From contig NZ_KB889963.1 in the NCBI RefSeq assembly GCF_000372845.1, positions 1,112,146 through 1,176,145 on the forward strand: a stretch of DNA of 64,000 bases, written 5' to 3'. A model generated the notes under the pieces. The model made no database searches. It was not told the origin of the DNA and was given only the letters and a program-made list of their open reading frames with translations. The position numbers were made by a program, and so were the translations under genes. Positions 1-8,332 of the stretch are shown here, piece by piece; the first letter of the stretch is position 1; every line of letters begins with the position of its first letter. Origin of the DNA: Methylocystis rosea SV97. Lineage in GTDB: Bacteria; Pseudomonadota; Alphaproteobacteria; Rhizobiales; Beijerinckiaceae.

Positions 1-323
1 TTTTGCGCGTGAGTCTCCGACAGAGAGCCGCCGAAGACGGTGAAGTCCTTGGCGAAGACGAAGACGGCGCGGCCGTTGACCGTCCCCCAACCGGTGACGA
101 CGCCGTCGCCGGAGATTTTCTCGCCCTGATCCATGCCGAAATCGGTGCAGCGATGGGCGACGAACATGTCGAATTCTTCGAACGAGCCGTGATCGAGCAG
201 CAGTTCGATTCTCTCTCGCGCCGTGAGCTTGCCGCGGGCGTGCTGCGCTTCGATGCGCTTTTGGCCGCCGCCAAGCCTCGCGGACGCGCGCCGCCGTTCA
301 AGCCCGTCGAAAATATGTTCCAC
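1..323 (-). CDS. pccB: Propionyl-CoA carboxylase beta subunit, N-terminal part (cut by window edge)
   Basis: Read on the minus strand, the first 323 bases encode about 107 residues of the carboxyltransferase beta subunit that converts propionyl-CoA to methylmalonyl-CoA together with a biotinylated alpha subunit. The visible protein has [20 protein letters not shown], then [38 protein letters not shown] and [17 protein letters not shown], all typical of the N-terminal crotonase-like fold of PccB. The start is GTG at 323 or TTG at 326; an AAGGA lies just upstream, and a stop in frame further upstream limits the choice. About four fifths of the protein lies outside the window. In serine-cycle bacteria this enzyme serves glyoxylate regeneration through the ethylmalonyl-CoA route. 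A methylcrotonyl-type carboxylase is less likely. Confidence 0.9.
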   Translation of the reverse strand, partial: MEHIFDGLERRRASARLGGGQKRIEAQHARGKLTARERIELLLDHGSFEEFDMFVAHRCTDFGMDQGEKISGDGVVTGWGTVNGRAVFVFAKDFTVFGGSLSETHAQ

Positions 324-898
324 CAAATATTGTCCTTATGCATTTCGTAGCGAAGATCGCACGGACAAGATTACGACCGCCGAAATCTCCTGAGATTCAA
401 CATATGTTGCGCAAGCCCGTCGCAAACGCTCTTCATTTGGCTTGCATCCTTCGTAGCGATGTCCGCTCTTTTGCTATTCGCGATTCATTCCAACCATTAC
501 TTTGGCGTCCGAGCGCGTAAAGGATTTCATGTCTTTGCCAGTCTAGGCGGATTTCCAACGTTGCAAAAATTCAAAATCTGTAAGCATTTGTTTCAAAAAT
601 AACTCGCTTTGTAACCGGCCCCAGTCTCGCTAAGACGCTCCATTCGGTGAAGAGAAAGTTCGATCTTCTGCGGATGCAGCACGCGCGGGCGCCTCTGTGC
701 GAAGATGCGAAGTCATGAGGTTGAAGATGGTCCGTCAATAGAATCGGTCTCGCAAGACCACAGATCCTCGTTCTGAAACGGCGCGTGACCGGCGTCACCG
801 GCGAAGCTTGCTCTTCGCCTCACGGAGAATCCTGCGCGGAAAGTGACACTGGGTCAGTGTCAACAGAAGATCCGGGAGTTAGGTATTCTCACAATGCA
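324..898. other. Gene-free stretch between pccB and the DUF6671 gene
   Basis: I see no convincing gene here. Open frames are short, lack ribosome sites and overlap one another on both strands. The stretch should hold the pccB promoter and the end of the bioD-pyrC-DUF6671 transcript, but no clear terminator hairpin stands out. Confidence 0.5.
407..425. promoter_or_regulatory. Inverted repeat TTGCG-N9-CGCAA upstream of pccB
   Basis: A perfect 5-base inverted repeat with a 9-base spacer lies about 85 bases upstream of the pccB start. Alphaproteobacterial pccB genes are often controlled by a divergently or nearby encoded ScfR/PccR regulator that binds TTTGCAAA-like sites. This repeat resembles such a site only loosely, so the assignment is a guess. 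Confidence 0.25.
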
Positions 899-1762
899 TC
901 ATGGGTTGCACAAAGGGCAGTGCTGAGCCGGCGCGCGCTGCAATCCAGCTCCTCGAAGGCGCTCTTCCGTATAATCGCATGCGGGACACCCTAATATCTC
1001 AGCAACGACCAACTCAGTGGGCGTGCCGCAGGCTTCGCAGAGCAAGCCGGCGCGAGATCCGGTCCGACCAAAACCCGGCGCGCCGCAGGCCGGGCATTGC
1101 CGCGCCAAGCGCTGCGCCAGGCGTTCGGCCAATATGGCAAGACTCCTCATCCGCGTCGGGTTGAAGTGGGCGCGCATGTCGGTCTCAATACGCGCTCGCC
1201 CATCCGATGATACAGCGGCGGCTGTTTCAATGGCGCGCCTTAAGCGGTCGGGGTCGACAATGCCCTTAGCGAGAGCAGACGCCACCTCACCTTCGTTCGG
1301 CCGCACGATCAGCCCATGGGTCGGATAACCGACCTTTTGCAGAAACGCGTCGGACGCTTCGCCGGGCGAAATGACCAGATGATCATAATTCGTTTTCTCC
1401 GTGATTAAGCTTTCGGTGACAACAATCCCCCTCTCGTCATTTACAAAAACCAGGAGCTCCATGCCCGCAGGAATATACGGAATGGCTGGATGCGGACCAA
1501 ATGAGCCTTCACTCGCAAGCCCAAGCGGCACACCTGCGGCGCTCATGCCCAGACGCGCTTTGCGCAGGGCAACGTCGAGCATCGTGCCATTGCGCGGAAT
1601 CTCTCCAGAAAACGTGCCAAGTTGATCAGTATCTAATCCAGGCGTTGAAGTGACGATTAAGCCGAGCGCAGACATGAGCGCGGGCGCCACGGCCTCCTCC
1701 TTGCGGTGCATCGTGGCGATCACAGCCGTTCGAGCCGCGTAGGGATGGCGCGATTCGGCCAT
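899..1762 (-). CDS. DUF6671 family protein with C-terminal zinc-ribbon-like Cys pairs
   Basis: The 287-residue product matches the DUF6671 pattern: an N-terminal RTAVIATMHRKEEAVAPAL, a central LDTDQLGTFSGEIPR, and ASEGSFGPHP. Its function is unknown. The last 70 residues hold four CxxC pairs (CPACG, CEACG, CPACD, CPLC), so two zinc-binding ribbons are likely. The start at 1762 follows the pyrC stop by one base and fits the conserved N terminus; a longer frame runs upstream inside pyrC but is unsupported. The tight spacing suggests co-transcription with bioD and pyrC, which by itself does not reveal the role. Confidence 0.8.
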   Translation of the reverse strand: MAESRHPYAARTAVIATMHRKEEAVAPALMSALGLIVTSTPGLDTDQLGTFSGEIPRNGTMLDVALRKARLGMSAAGVPLGLASEGSFGPHPAIPYIPAGMELLVFVNDERGIVVTESLITEKTNYDHLVISPGEASDAFLQKVGYPTHGLIVRPNEGEVASALAKGIVDPDRLRRAIETAAAVSSDGRARIETDMRAHFNPTRMRSLAILAERLAQRLARQCPACGAPGFGRTGSRAGLLCEACGTPTELVVAEILGCPACDYTEERLRGAGLQRAPAQHCPLCNP

Positions 1763-1763
1763 G

Positions 1764-2840
1764 CTAGTAACCGCCGATGGATCGGCCGCGGAACGTCCAG
1801 GCGAGGGTAGCGTTCGCCTGAAACGGTATGATGCGAGTGTTGGCGACAACCATGGTTGAGGGCACTCTTCTGGGTGTCTGTTCGAGGACGATGGCGCCCG
1901 TGTTGAGGGGAAGACCGTAGAAGCGGGGGCCATGTTCAGCGGCGAAGGCTTCCAGTCTCTCCAGCGCGCCTTCCTCCTCGAAAACCGCCGCGTAGGTTTC
2001 CAACGCCACGGGAGCGTTGAAAATGCCGGCGCATCCGCAGTCGGATTCCTTCTCGCCGACCGCGTGCGGCGCTGAGTCCGTGCCTAAGAAAAACTTCGGA
2101 TTGCCCGACGTCGCCGCGCGGCGCAGCGCCAGTCGATGCCGTTCTCGCTTGGCGACCGGAAGACAGTATAGGTGCGGGCGGATACCGCCTTCGAACAACG
2201 CGTTTCGATTGATGACCAGGTGATGCGGCGTGATCGTCGCGCCGAGGTTCGGCCCGGCGGTCTCGACGAACGCGACCGCCTCCTCGGTCGTTATGTGCTC
2301 CAACACCACTCGCAGCGCCGGAAACGCCGCGAGTAGTTTCGCAAGCACGCGCTCGATGAAAACAGCCTCGCGATCGAAAACGTCGACGCGATGGTCGGCG
2401 ACCTCGCCGTGCACCAGCAATGGCATCCCAATTCTTTGCATCAATTCGAGGACAGGAAAAATGCGCTCGATGTCGGTCACGCCGTGCGCGGCATTGGTGG
2501 TCGCGTGCGCCGGATAGAGCTTGACCGCCGTGAATACGCCCGATCCGAAGCCCCTCTCGATTTCGCCGGGATCGATCGTGTCGGTGAGGTACGCGGTCAT
2601 GAGCGGCGTGAACGCGAGACCGGGCGCGAGCGCCGCCTGAACGCGCGAGCGGTACGCCTCTGCAGCGGCAACCGTCGTCACCGGCGGAATGAGGTTCGGC
2701 ATAACGATAGCCCGCGCGAATTGCCGGGCTGTTTCGTTGACCACCGTCCTCAGCATGGCGCCGTCACGCAGATGCACGTGCCAATCGTCCGGCTGTCGGA
2801 TGACCAATCTGGTCGCCGCGCCGGTCGCCGTCTTAATCAT
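1764..2840 (-). CDS. pyrC: Dihydroorotase, type II (pyrimidine synthesis)
   Basis: The 358-residue protein is a class II dihydroorotase, which closes carbamoyl-aspartate to dihydroorotate in the cytoplasm. Zinc-binding HVH sits at residues 21-23 (DDWHVHLRDG). The lysine expected to be carbamylated is K107 in FTAVKLYPA. Further metal and substrate motifs are LLVHGEV, VLEHITT and GTDSAPH near the C terminus. I chose the ATG at 2840 because the length then matches the family (E. coli PyrC has 348 residues); an upstream ATG at 2912 would add 24 residues that look non-conserved. It lies between bioD and the DUF6671 gene on the same strand. Confidence 0.93.
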   Translation of the reverse strand: MIKTATGAATRLVIRQPDDWHVHLRDGAMLRTVVNETARQFARAIVMPNLIPPVTTVAAAEAYRSRVQAALAPGLAFTPLMTAYLTDTIDPGEIERGFGSGVFTAVKLYPAHATTNAAHGVTDIERIFPVLELMQRIGMPLLVHGEVADHRVDVFDREAVFIERVLAKLLAAFPALRVVLEHITTEEAVAFVETAGPNLGATITPHHLVINRNALFEGGIRPHLYCLPVAKRERHRLALRRAATSGNPKFFLGTDSAPHAVGEKESDCGCAGIFNAPVALETYAAVFEEEGALERLEAFAAEHGPRFYGLPLNTGAIVLEQTPRRVPSTMVVANTRIIPFQANATLAWTFRGRSIGGY

Positions 2841-2912
2841 CGCCGGGTCTCTAAAACCGGACATGGCAGTTGAACATGGTTGATGACCAAAGGACCTCGG
2901 CATCGCGATCAA

Positions 2913-3587
2913 TCACAGCAGCTTCACCAGGTCCCCAATGGCGGGCGGCGTCGCGGTTCGGTTCTCCTGATAGCGCAAGGCGACGACCTTGGACCGAGGA
3001 GCAAACTGTCGGATAGACGCGACTGCATCATCGAACGGCACGGAGCTGTCCGGCGATTCATCCACTATGACCGCGCAGATCTCGACGCCGTAGACGTCGA
3101 GAGCCTTCAATGCGCTCAAGGTGTGGCTTATGGCGCCAAGATAGCTTCCGACGACAAGGAGAGCCGGCACGCCGATCTGCGCCATCCAATCAAGGACCGT
3201 GTGTTGGTCATCCAGCGGCGCCATTATACCGCCGACGCCTTCGATCAGCACCACATCGGCGGAGGTCGCCTTGCTCCGCGAGTACTCGACGAGCGCCTCG
3301 AACTCGATCTGTCGACCCTCCATGCGTGCCGCGATATGCGGAGATAGCGGCGCCGTGAAACGCCACGGCGAAATACGATCGATTTCATCCGCAGTCACCG
3401 GACGAGCCATCGCGGAAAGCAAAATTCCTGTGTCGCTTTCTTCGGGAACAGCAGAATCGAAACCGCTGATGACCGGCTTGTAGGCCTCGACCTTTCGTCC
3501 ATTGTCCCGGAAATATCTGGTCAAGGCTGCGGTCAGATATGTCTTTCCGATTCCTGTCCCGCTGGAGGTGACGAACAGGGCGACCAT
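2913..3587 (-). CDS. bioD: Dethiobiotin synthetase
   Basis: The 224-residue product catalyses ATP-dependent closure of diaminopelargonic acid to dethiobiotin, the step before biotin synthase. The P-loop is at the very N terminus (MVALFVTSSGTGIGKT), followed by KPVISG, and LIEGVGGIMAPL marks the second nucleotide-binding loop. The ATG at 3587 places the P-loop as in known BioD proteins; an in-frame GTG at 3599 is an alternative. The gene heads the bioD-pyrC-DUF6671 run and is far from bioB at 49.7 kb, so the biotin genes are scattered. No BioR-like palindrome was seen upstream. Confidence 0.9.
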   Translation of the reverse strand: MVALFVTSSGTGIGKTYLTAALTRYFRDNGRKVEAYKPVISGFDSAVPEESDTGILLSAMARPVTADEIDRISPWRFTAPLSPHIAARMEGRQIEFEALVEYSRSKATSADVVLIEGVGGIMAPLDDQHTVLDWMAQIGVPALLVVGSYLGAISHTLSALKALDVYGVEICAVIVDESPDSSVPFDDAVASIRQFAPRSKVVALRYQENRTATPPAIGDLVKLL

Positions 3588-3873
3588 TATCGTGCGCACT
3601 CAAGTTGCACACGCCGGTTTTCACATATCCCGGTAGCGAGTTTCCACCGCCGGTTGCTGTTGACGCGTGAATCCGTAGCCAATTTGACCTCTCGCCAATC
3701 GCTTCGCTCGTTCGGATGGATCAAATCGTCGGCAGACCACAAGATCCAGGCTCAATCCCACCTTCGACGCGCATCGTGAAAGAATAAGAAAGGATGGGTG
3801 AGGCCCGCCCTTTCTATTCGCGGCAATGGAGTTATGGGGCAGGTAAAAAATTCTCTATGAGCCGCCGCTTCGG

Positions 3874-4164
3874 TCAAGCCTTCGGCGGTCCATAATAGCC
3901 GGGCTTGGAATGGGTCTCGTTCAGCAGCAGTTTCGCGCCTTCGACGACATGGGGCGCGAGGCCCGCGCCCCCCGTCTCGATCAGCGCCAGCAATTCGGCG
4001 CGCATCCTCGGATCCCAGTAGGTCCGCAGATGATTCCTGATGCCTTCCGCACGCCTTTCCGGCGGATAGGGCGCGAAGAAATCGCCGATCTGATTGGCCA
4101 TCAGAACGATGCGATCGAGCGCCATGACAGGAATGTCGACGCCCGGCGAAAACGACTGCGTCAT
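3874..4164 (-). CDS. fdsD: NAD-dependent formate dehydrogenase delta subunit
   Basis: This 96-residue protein matches the small delta subunit of soluble molybdenum formate dehydrogenases: IVLMANQIGDFFAPYPPE, GIRNHLRTYWDPRMR and the C-terminal SKPGYYGPPKA. The delta subunit is needed for assembly or stability of the enzyme. Its ATG overlaps the fdsA stop codon in an ATGA arrangement, indicating translational coupling; another in-frame ATG lies two codons upstream. In most relatives fdhD/fdsC sits between fdsA and fdsD; here it is missing. Confidence 0.88.
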   Translation of the reverse strand: MTQSFSPGVDIPVMALDRIVLMANQIGDFFAPYPPERRAEGIRNHLRTYWDPRMRAELLALIETGGAGLAPHVVEGAKLLLNETHSKPGYYGPPKA

Positions 4165-6317
4165 GCGCATTCCACCGGCTCCAGTTCCTCGATACGCGGC
4201 CTTTCCGCCTCCTGCACGCTGGCGGCGGCGCGGCCGTTGGTGCGAACGACATCGACCGCCGTGACCTTGTATTCGGGGCAGTTCGTCGCCCAGTCGGAGA
4301 GATCCGATGTGACGGCGTTGGCCTTCGACTTCGCGTGGTGGAACGTTGTGTAGACAACGCCCGGATTCACGCGCTCGGAAATCTTCGCGCGCAGCTCGGT
4401 CTGGCCGAAGCGGCTCGACAGCTTCACCCAGTCGCCGCTCTTCAGGCCGCGCGCCATGGCGTCCTGTTCGTTGATTTCGAGCACGTCTTCGGGATGCCAC
4501 ATGGAATTCGGCGTGCGCCGCGTCTGCGTTCCGACATTATATTGTGAGAGAATGCGGCCCGTTGTCAGCAGCAGCGGATATTTATCGTTGGTGCGCTCCG
4601 CTGTTGGCACATATTCGGTGAGCATGAAGGCGCCAAGCCCGTTGGCGCGCGGGAACTTCCCAATGTGGAGCACTTCAGTGCCCTCGGGCGCGTCCTCGTT
4701 GCAGGGCCATTGCGCGGAGCCGACGCGGTCGATCAGCGCGAAACTTATGCCGCGGTAGTTGGGCGACAGCCGCGCAATCTCGTCGAGAACCTCTCCGGGA
4801 TTGTTGTAGGCGACGTTGTAGCCCATGGCGTTCATGAGCTTTACCGTGATCTCCCAGTCCTGAAGGCCGGCCAGCGGCTCGATCACCTTGCGCACGCGCG
4901 AGACGCGGCGTTCCGCATTGGTGAATGTGCCGTCTTTCTCCAGCGACGATGAGCCGGGGAAGAAAATATGGGCGTATTTCGACGTCTCATTGAGGAAGAG
5001 ATCATGGAGCACGACGCATTCCATGTTCTTCATCGCGGTGATGACGTGGTGCTGGTTCGGATCGCTCTGCACCGGATCCTCGCCCATGATGTACATGCCC
5101 TTGAAGGACCCCGCGACGGCGGCGTCGAGCATGTTGGGCAGGCGCAGGCCGGGCTCGGCGTCGAGGGTCACGCCCCATTCCGCTTCAAAGCTCGAGCGGG
5201 TGGCGTAATCCGTCACGAAGCGGTAGCCGCTGAACACATGCGGCCAGCTGCCGAGACAGCTTCCCCCCTGCACATTGCCCTGACCCCGTAGCGGATTGAC
5301 GCCCACGCCCTCGCGTCCCAGCATGCCGCAGGAGAGGCCGAGATTGCCGAGGCACATCACGCCCGTCGAGCCCTGCGAATGTTCGGTGACGCCGAGGCCA
5401 TAATAGATGGCGCTGTTGGGGCCGCTGGCGTAGATTCTCGCGGCCTTGCGGATGTCTTCCGAATCGACGCCGGCGATAGGGCCGATGATTTCAGGCGCAT
5501 ATTTGTTGGAGCCGACCAGCGCCTTCCAGTTCTCGAATTCCTTCACTTCGCAGCGCGCGCGCACAAATTCTTCATTGTAGAGCTTCTCGCGCACCACGAC
5601 ATGCGCGATGCTGTCGAGGATCGCGACATTGGTGCCGGGACGGATCGCAAGATGGACGTCGGCCTTGCAATGGGCGGATTCCACGGTCTCGGTCTTGCGC
5701 GGGTCGATGACGATGAGCTTCGCGCCCTGGCGGATGCGCCGCTTCATCAGCGAGCCGAAGACTGGATGGCCCTCAGTCGGATTGGCGCCGACAACCATGA
5801 TGACGTCGGCCTGAAGGATAGAATCGAAGTGCTGGCTCGCCGCGCCCGCGCCGATCGTGTTGGTCAGGCCGAACTGCGTCGGCGAGTGGCAGATGCGGGC
5901 GCAGTTGTCGATATTGTTGTTGCCGAGCACAGCGCGCGCGAATTTCTGAACGAGGAAGATTTCCTCATTCGTGCAGCGCGAGCTGGAGACGGCGCCAACC
6001 GACTTAACGCCGTATTTGGCCTGGATGCGCCTGAACGCGCTCGCCGCGTAGTCAAACGCCTCCTGCCAGCTCGCGGGCTTCCAGGGGTCGTCGATCGAGG
6101 CGCGGATCAGCGGCGTGCGGACGCGGTCCGGCGCAATGTAATAGTCGTAGGCGAATCGGCCCTTGATGCAGCTGTGGCCATGGTTCGCCTTGCCTTCTTT
6201 CCATGGCGTCATGCGCACGATCTTGCCCGCGCGAGTCTCGGCCTTGAAGCCGCAGCCGACGCCGCAATAGGCGCAGGTCGTGACGACCGATTTCTCAGGC
6301 TTCAGCGGGTTCGGCAT
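4161..6317 (-). CDS. fdsA: Formate dehydrogenase alpha subunit, molybdopterin-binding part (C-terminal 718 residues, frame-split)
   Basis: This frame carries the bis-MGD catalytic part of FdsA, which oxidises formate to CO2. It begins with the 4Fe-4S motif CAYCGVGCGFKAE and HGHSCIKGRFAYDYY, and contains NNNIDNCARICHSPT with the Cys that ligands molybdenum. The molybdopterin guanine dinucleotide-binding C terminus (YPLLLTTGR, RFGQTELRAKISERV, YTTFHHAKS) is present. The iron-sulfur N terminus is encoded in the preceding frame, which overlaps this one by 23 bases. A GGGAG-like site precedes the ATG at 6317, so separate translation is possible. Together the two parts give 962 residues, close to the usual single FdsA of about 960, which points to a one-base frameshift near 6297 or a real split gene. 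Confidence 0.9.
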   Translation of the reverse strand: MPNPLKPEKSVVTTCAYCGVGCGFKAETRAGKIVRMTPWKEGKANHGHSCIKGRFAYDYYIAPDRVRTPLIRASIDDPWKPASWQEAFDYAASAFRRIQAKYGVKSVGAVSSSRCTNEEIFLVQKFARAVLGNNNIDNCARICHSPTQFGLTNTIGAGAASQHFDSILQADVIMVVGANPTEGHPVFGSLMKRRIRQGAKLIVIDPRKTETVESAHCKADVHLAIRPGTNVAILDSIAHVVVREKLYNEEFVRARCEVKEFENWKALVGSNKYAPEIIGPIAGVDSEDIRKAARIYASGPNSAIYYGLGVTEHSQGSTGVMCLGNLGLSCGMLGREGVGVNPLRGQGNVQGGSCLGSWPHVFSGYRFVTDYATRSSFEAEWGVTLDAEPGLRLPNMLDAAVAGSFKGMYIMGEDPVQSDPNQHHVITAMKNMECVVLHDLFLNETSKYAHIFFPGSSSLEKDGTFTNAERRVSRVRKVIEPLAGLQDWEITVKLMNAMGYNVAYNNPGEVLDEIARLSPNYRGISFALIDRVGSAQWPCNEDAPEGTEVLHIGKFPRANGLGAFMLTEYVPTAERTNDKYPLLLTTGRILSQYNVGTQTRRTPNSMWHPEDVLEINEQDAMARGLKSGDWVKLSSRFGQTELRAKISERVNPGVVYTTFHHAKSKANAVTSDLSDWATNCPEYKVTAVDVVRTNGRAAASVQEAERPRIEELEPVECA

Positions 6318-7029
6318 GTTTGTACTCTCCCTCGAAGAGGCTCTTCTCGACCAGCGCATGGCTCGGGCAGGCCTGCACGCAGGCGCCGCAACTCACGCAT
6401 TCGGATTCGAAGAACGGCTGATCCTGGCTTGCGACGACTTTGGATTCGAAGCTGCGGCCGGCGATCGTGATCGCGAAGGTCCCCTGCACCTCGGCGCAGG
6501 CGCGCACGCATCGGCTGCAGACGATGCACTTGGCGGGATCGAACAGGAAGTAGGGGTTGGAGGCGTCGACGGGCGCGTCGAAGTGATTGGCGCCGCCCTT
6601 GCCGTATGGATGGGATGCGACGCCTTCGGCCTTCAGCGTTTCGTGGAGTTCGCTCCACCCCTCCACCATCTCGCTTTCGGGGAAGTCGGAAAGGTAAAGC
6701 TCCAGAACGCCCTTGCGCAGGCGCTGCAGCGTTTCGGTCTGGGTCTTGACCTTCATACCCTCGACCACCGGCGTGGTGCAGCTAGCCGGGAACCCGCCGC
6801 GGCCTTCGATCTCTACGAGACAGACGCGACAGCTGCCAAAGGGCTCGAGCATATCGGAGGCGCAGAGTTTCGGGATTGCGCGGCCCGCTTTCGCGGCGGC
6901 AAGCATGACCGAACTGCCGGCGGAAACCGTGACGGTAACGTCGTCAATATCAAGCGTTACGGGCGATCCATCTCGTGGCGGGGTGCCAAAATCGATCTCG
7001 TCTTTCAATCCACGCAGTTCAGACCACAT
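6295..7029 (-). CDS. fdsA: Formate dehydrogenase alpha subunit, N-terminal iron-sulfur part (244 residues, frame-split)
   Basis: This encodes the electron-transfer N terminus of FdsA: a plant-type 2Fe-2S domain (KLCASDMLEPFGSCRVC and PASC), the linker with further iron-sulfur ligands, and two 4Fe-4S motifs (CIVCSRCVRAC and CVSCGACVQAC). In ordinary FdsA this continues directly into the molybdopterin domain. Here it stops with AEPAEA and a TGA at 6295-6297. Dropping a single base there would give AEPAEAEKSVV and rejoin the downstream frame. I chose the ATG at 7029 because GAGG lies six bases before it. Upstream, where fdsG and fdsB are expected, there is only non-coding DNA duplicated at 35 kb. 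Confidence 0.88.
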   Translation of the reverse strand: MWSELRGLKDEIDFGTPPRDGSPVTLDIDDVTVTVSAGSSVMLAAAKAGRAIPKLCASDMLEPFGSCRVCLVEIEGRGGFPASCTTPVVEGMKVKTQTETLQRLRKGVLELYLSDFPESEMVEGWSELHETLKAEGVASHPYGKGGANHFDAPVDASNPYFLFDPAKCIVCSRCVRACAEVQGTFAITIAGRSFESKVVASQDQPFFESECVSCGACVQACPSHALVEKSLFEGEYKHAEPAEA

Positions 7030-7081
7030 TCGCTGCCTCGCCAATCCAAAGCTGCCTTTTCTTGTTCCTTCAAGAGGTCAC

Positions 7082-7102
7082 AACCCACTTCAAGAGTGGG
7101 TT
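7082..7102. promoter_or_regulatory. Hairpin in the fdsA upstream region
   Basis: A perfect 8-base stem AACCCACT / AGTGGGTT with loop TCAAG lies 53 bases upstream of the fdsA start. Read on the plus strand it is followed by TTTT and could terminate a plus-strand transcript; read on the minus strand it would sit in the fdsA leader. In copy 2 the stem has one mismatch. Confidence 0.5.
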
Positions 7103-7351
7103 TTCCTTCCCTCGCACAGTTGCTCGATCTGCGACGACCTCAACGTCGCAACATGACGCAACCAGCTGGCATGGTCGCAGAGCTCAGCGCCTTTAGTGCT
7201 TCCGGCAGGGCCAGGAGCATGGCGTCAGGGTCCCAAGCCCTGCGACGTCGCGATCGGGATCGGGTCGGCGAGGCAAAACTGCCATCGCCGAAAATATGCC
7301 AACGGCGCTATATTTAGTCGAACGCGAACATCTCTCAATTTCAATTTGTCG

Positions 7352-7367
7352 AATAGCTCGTTCTATT
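7352..7367. promoter_or_regulatory. Palindrome AATAG-N6-CTATT upstream of fdsA, possible LysR-type site
   Basis: The palindrome has the ATAG...CTAT shape common in LysR-regulator boxes and is kept in the duplicated block at 35522-35537 although the six central bases differ. FDH operons of the fds type are often preceded by a LysR gene (fdsR), but no such gene is in the window. Confidence 0.4.
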
Positions 7368-7710
7368 ATGGCAAACGCCAGCGACCATCCGGATTTCGCC
7401 GAAAATTATGGACGTTCTGGCGACTCGGGGTGGACCTACCAAACGGGGGCGACATGACGTTCGCCAGAAGCGACCGGGCAATGGCGCAGGTATGGACAAA
7501 GCTTCATAGCGACATAGCGACATATTACCCGTCTTGATCGACGTGGCGCGCCGCCACAATACTACGACTATACAATATACTCTGCAAGTAAACGTCGCCA
7601 CTAAGTTGTGTAACAGTCGGGTGCGAAGCTGGCTCATGGTAGTTAATACTACATAGTTTAAGCTCTCGCAGAGTTTCCAGCTGAGCTATCGTAATTGTAA
7701 TTCTATCAAT

Positions 7711-7727
7711 TACTGTATATAACAGTA
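7711..7727. promoter_or_regulatory. Perfect palindrome TACTGT-ATATA-ACAGTA before the 7766 gene
   Basis: A 6-base perfect inverted repeat with a 5-base AT spacer lies 38 bases upstream of the next start codon, in locally AT-rich DNA. Another perfect palindrome, GTAGT-TAAT-ACTAC, lies at 7639-7652. The position suggests an operator over a promoter. It resembles a shortened enterobacterial LexA box, but alphaproteobacterial LexA sites are different, so the regulator is unknown. Confidence 0.4.
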
Positions 7728-7765
7728 TAATTCTGACGGGTGCGATGAAAAGACAGAGGACGCAC

Positions 7766-8164
7766 ATGAGCGACATCTACGAAGACTTGCTTAACCGCCA
7801 TCGCTGGGTTCGCGTTATGGCCGACTATTCTTGCGATGGCGTGTGGGACATCGAGGGAAATTCCTGTGGGGCCGAGGATTTGCCGATCTCACCCGCGCTC
7901 GTCGAGCGGCTTCGCCGCTGGCAGGCGCACTACGAGGCGATCGAGGATGCGGTCGAAGAAGAAGGCCGGCCCTACCGAGAAAGCGACTGGACGAATTTTT
8001 CCGCCGAAGGCCTCGCCATTGCTCGCGCCGTCAAGGCCGAATTACCGGGCTGGACGGTGTTCTACTTCGATGAGGCCAGGGCGTGCGTCGTTCCCTTGGA
8101 CAGGAAGCACCGGCTACGGAGTACCGTTGAATACGAAATTCTGCTCGACGAATCTTGCGACTAA
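7766..8164 (+). CDS. Hypothetical protein, acidic, 132 residues
   Basis: I do not recognise this protein. It begins MSDIYEDLLNRHRWVRVMAD, is rich in acidic and aromatic residues and has no membrane segment or signal peptide, so it is probably cytoplasmic. The start at 7766 is preceded by AGAGGA at good distance; an in-frame ATG at 7745 lacks such a site. It stands alone downstream of the palindromes at 7639 and 7711, and convergent with the DUF5681 gene. Its placement at the edge of a mobile-element-rich region makes an accessory or phage-derived origin plausible. Confidence 0.65.
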   Translation: MSDIYEDLLNRHRWVRVMADYSCDGVWDIEGNSCGAEDLPISPALVERLRRWQAHYEAIEDAVEEEGRPYRESDWTNFSAEGLAIARAVKAELPGWTVFYFDEARACVVPLDRKHRLRSTVEYEILLDESCD

Positions 8165-8332
8165 CAAAACATTTTTCCCTCGGAGAGGGCCAAAGGAATG
8201 TCGCCGCTCTCTGAAAAAAAATCGTCGCACTGTGGTGCCGCTTACGTCCAAAAAGATGCGCGAGTGCTATTGATCATGCGAACTAATATCAGACGGCACG
8301 ACTCTATTCGATCTCCAGAGAAACGAATCTCT

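Larger units (their letters stand above)
6743..7461. repeat. Duplicated block, copy 1: fdsA 5' end plus upstream region
   Basis: This block is repeated at 34922-35620 in the same orientation, with scattered substitutions and small indels. It covers about 95 codons of fdsA and some 430 bases upstream, including a leader hairpin and the AATAG-N6-CTATT palindrome. Both ends of the match are abrupt. The upstream part carries different indels in the two copies, which fits regulatory rather than coding DNA. Confidence 0.92.

Noticed and set aside
3588-3873. BioR operator upstream of bioD
   Set aside because: No TTATCTATAA-like palindrome occurs in this gap or before the bioB gene pair.
5379-6470. 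363-codon open frame antisense to fdsA
   Set aside because: It is a high-GC shadow of a well-supported gene, with no ribosome site and no family resemblance.
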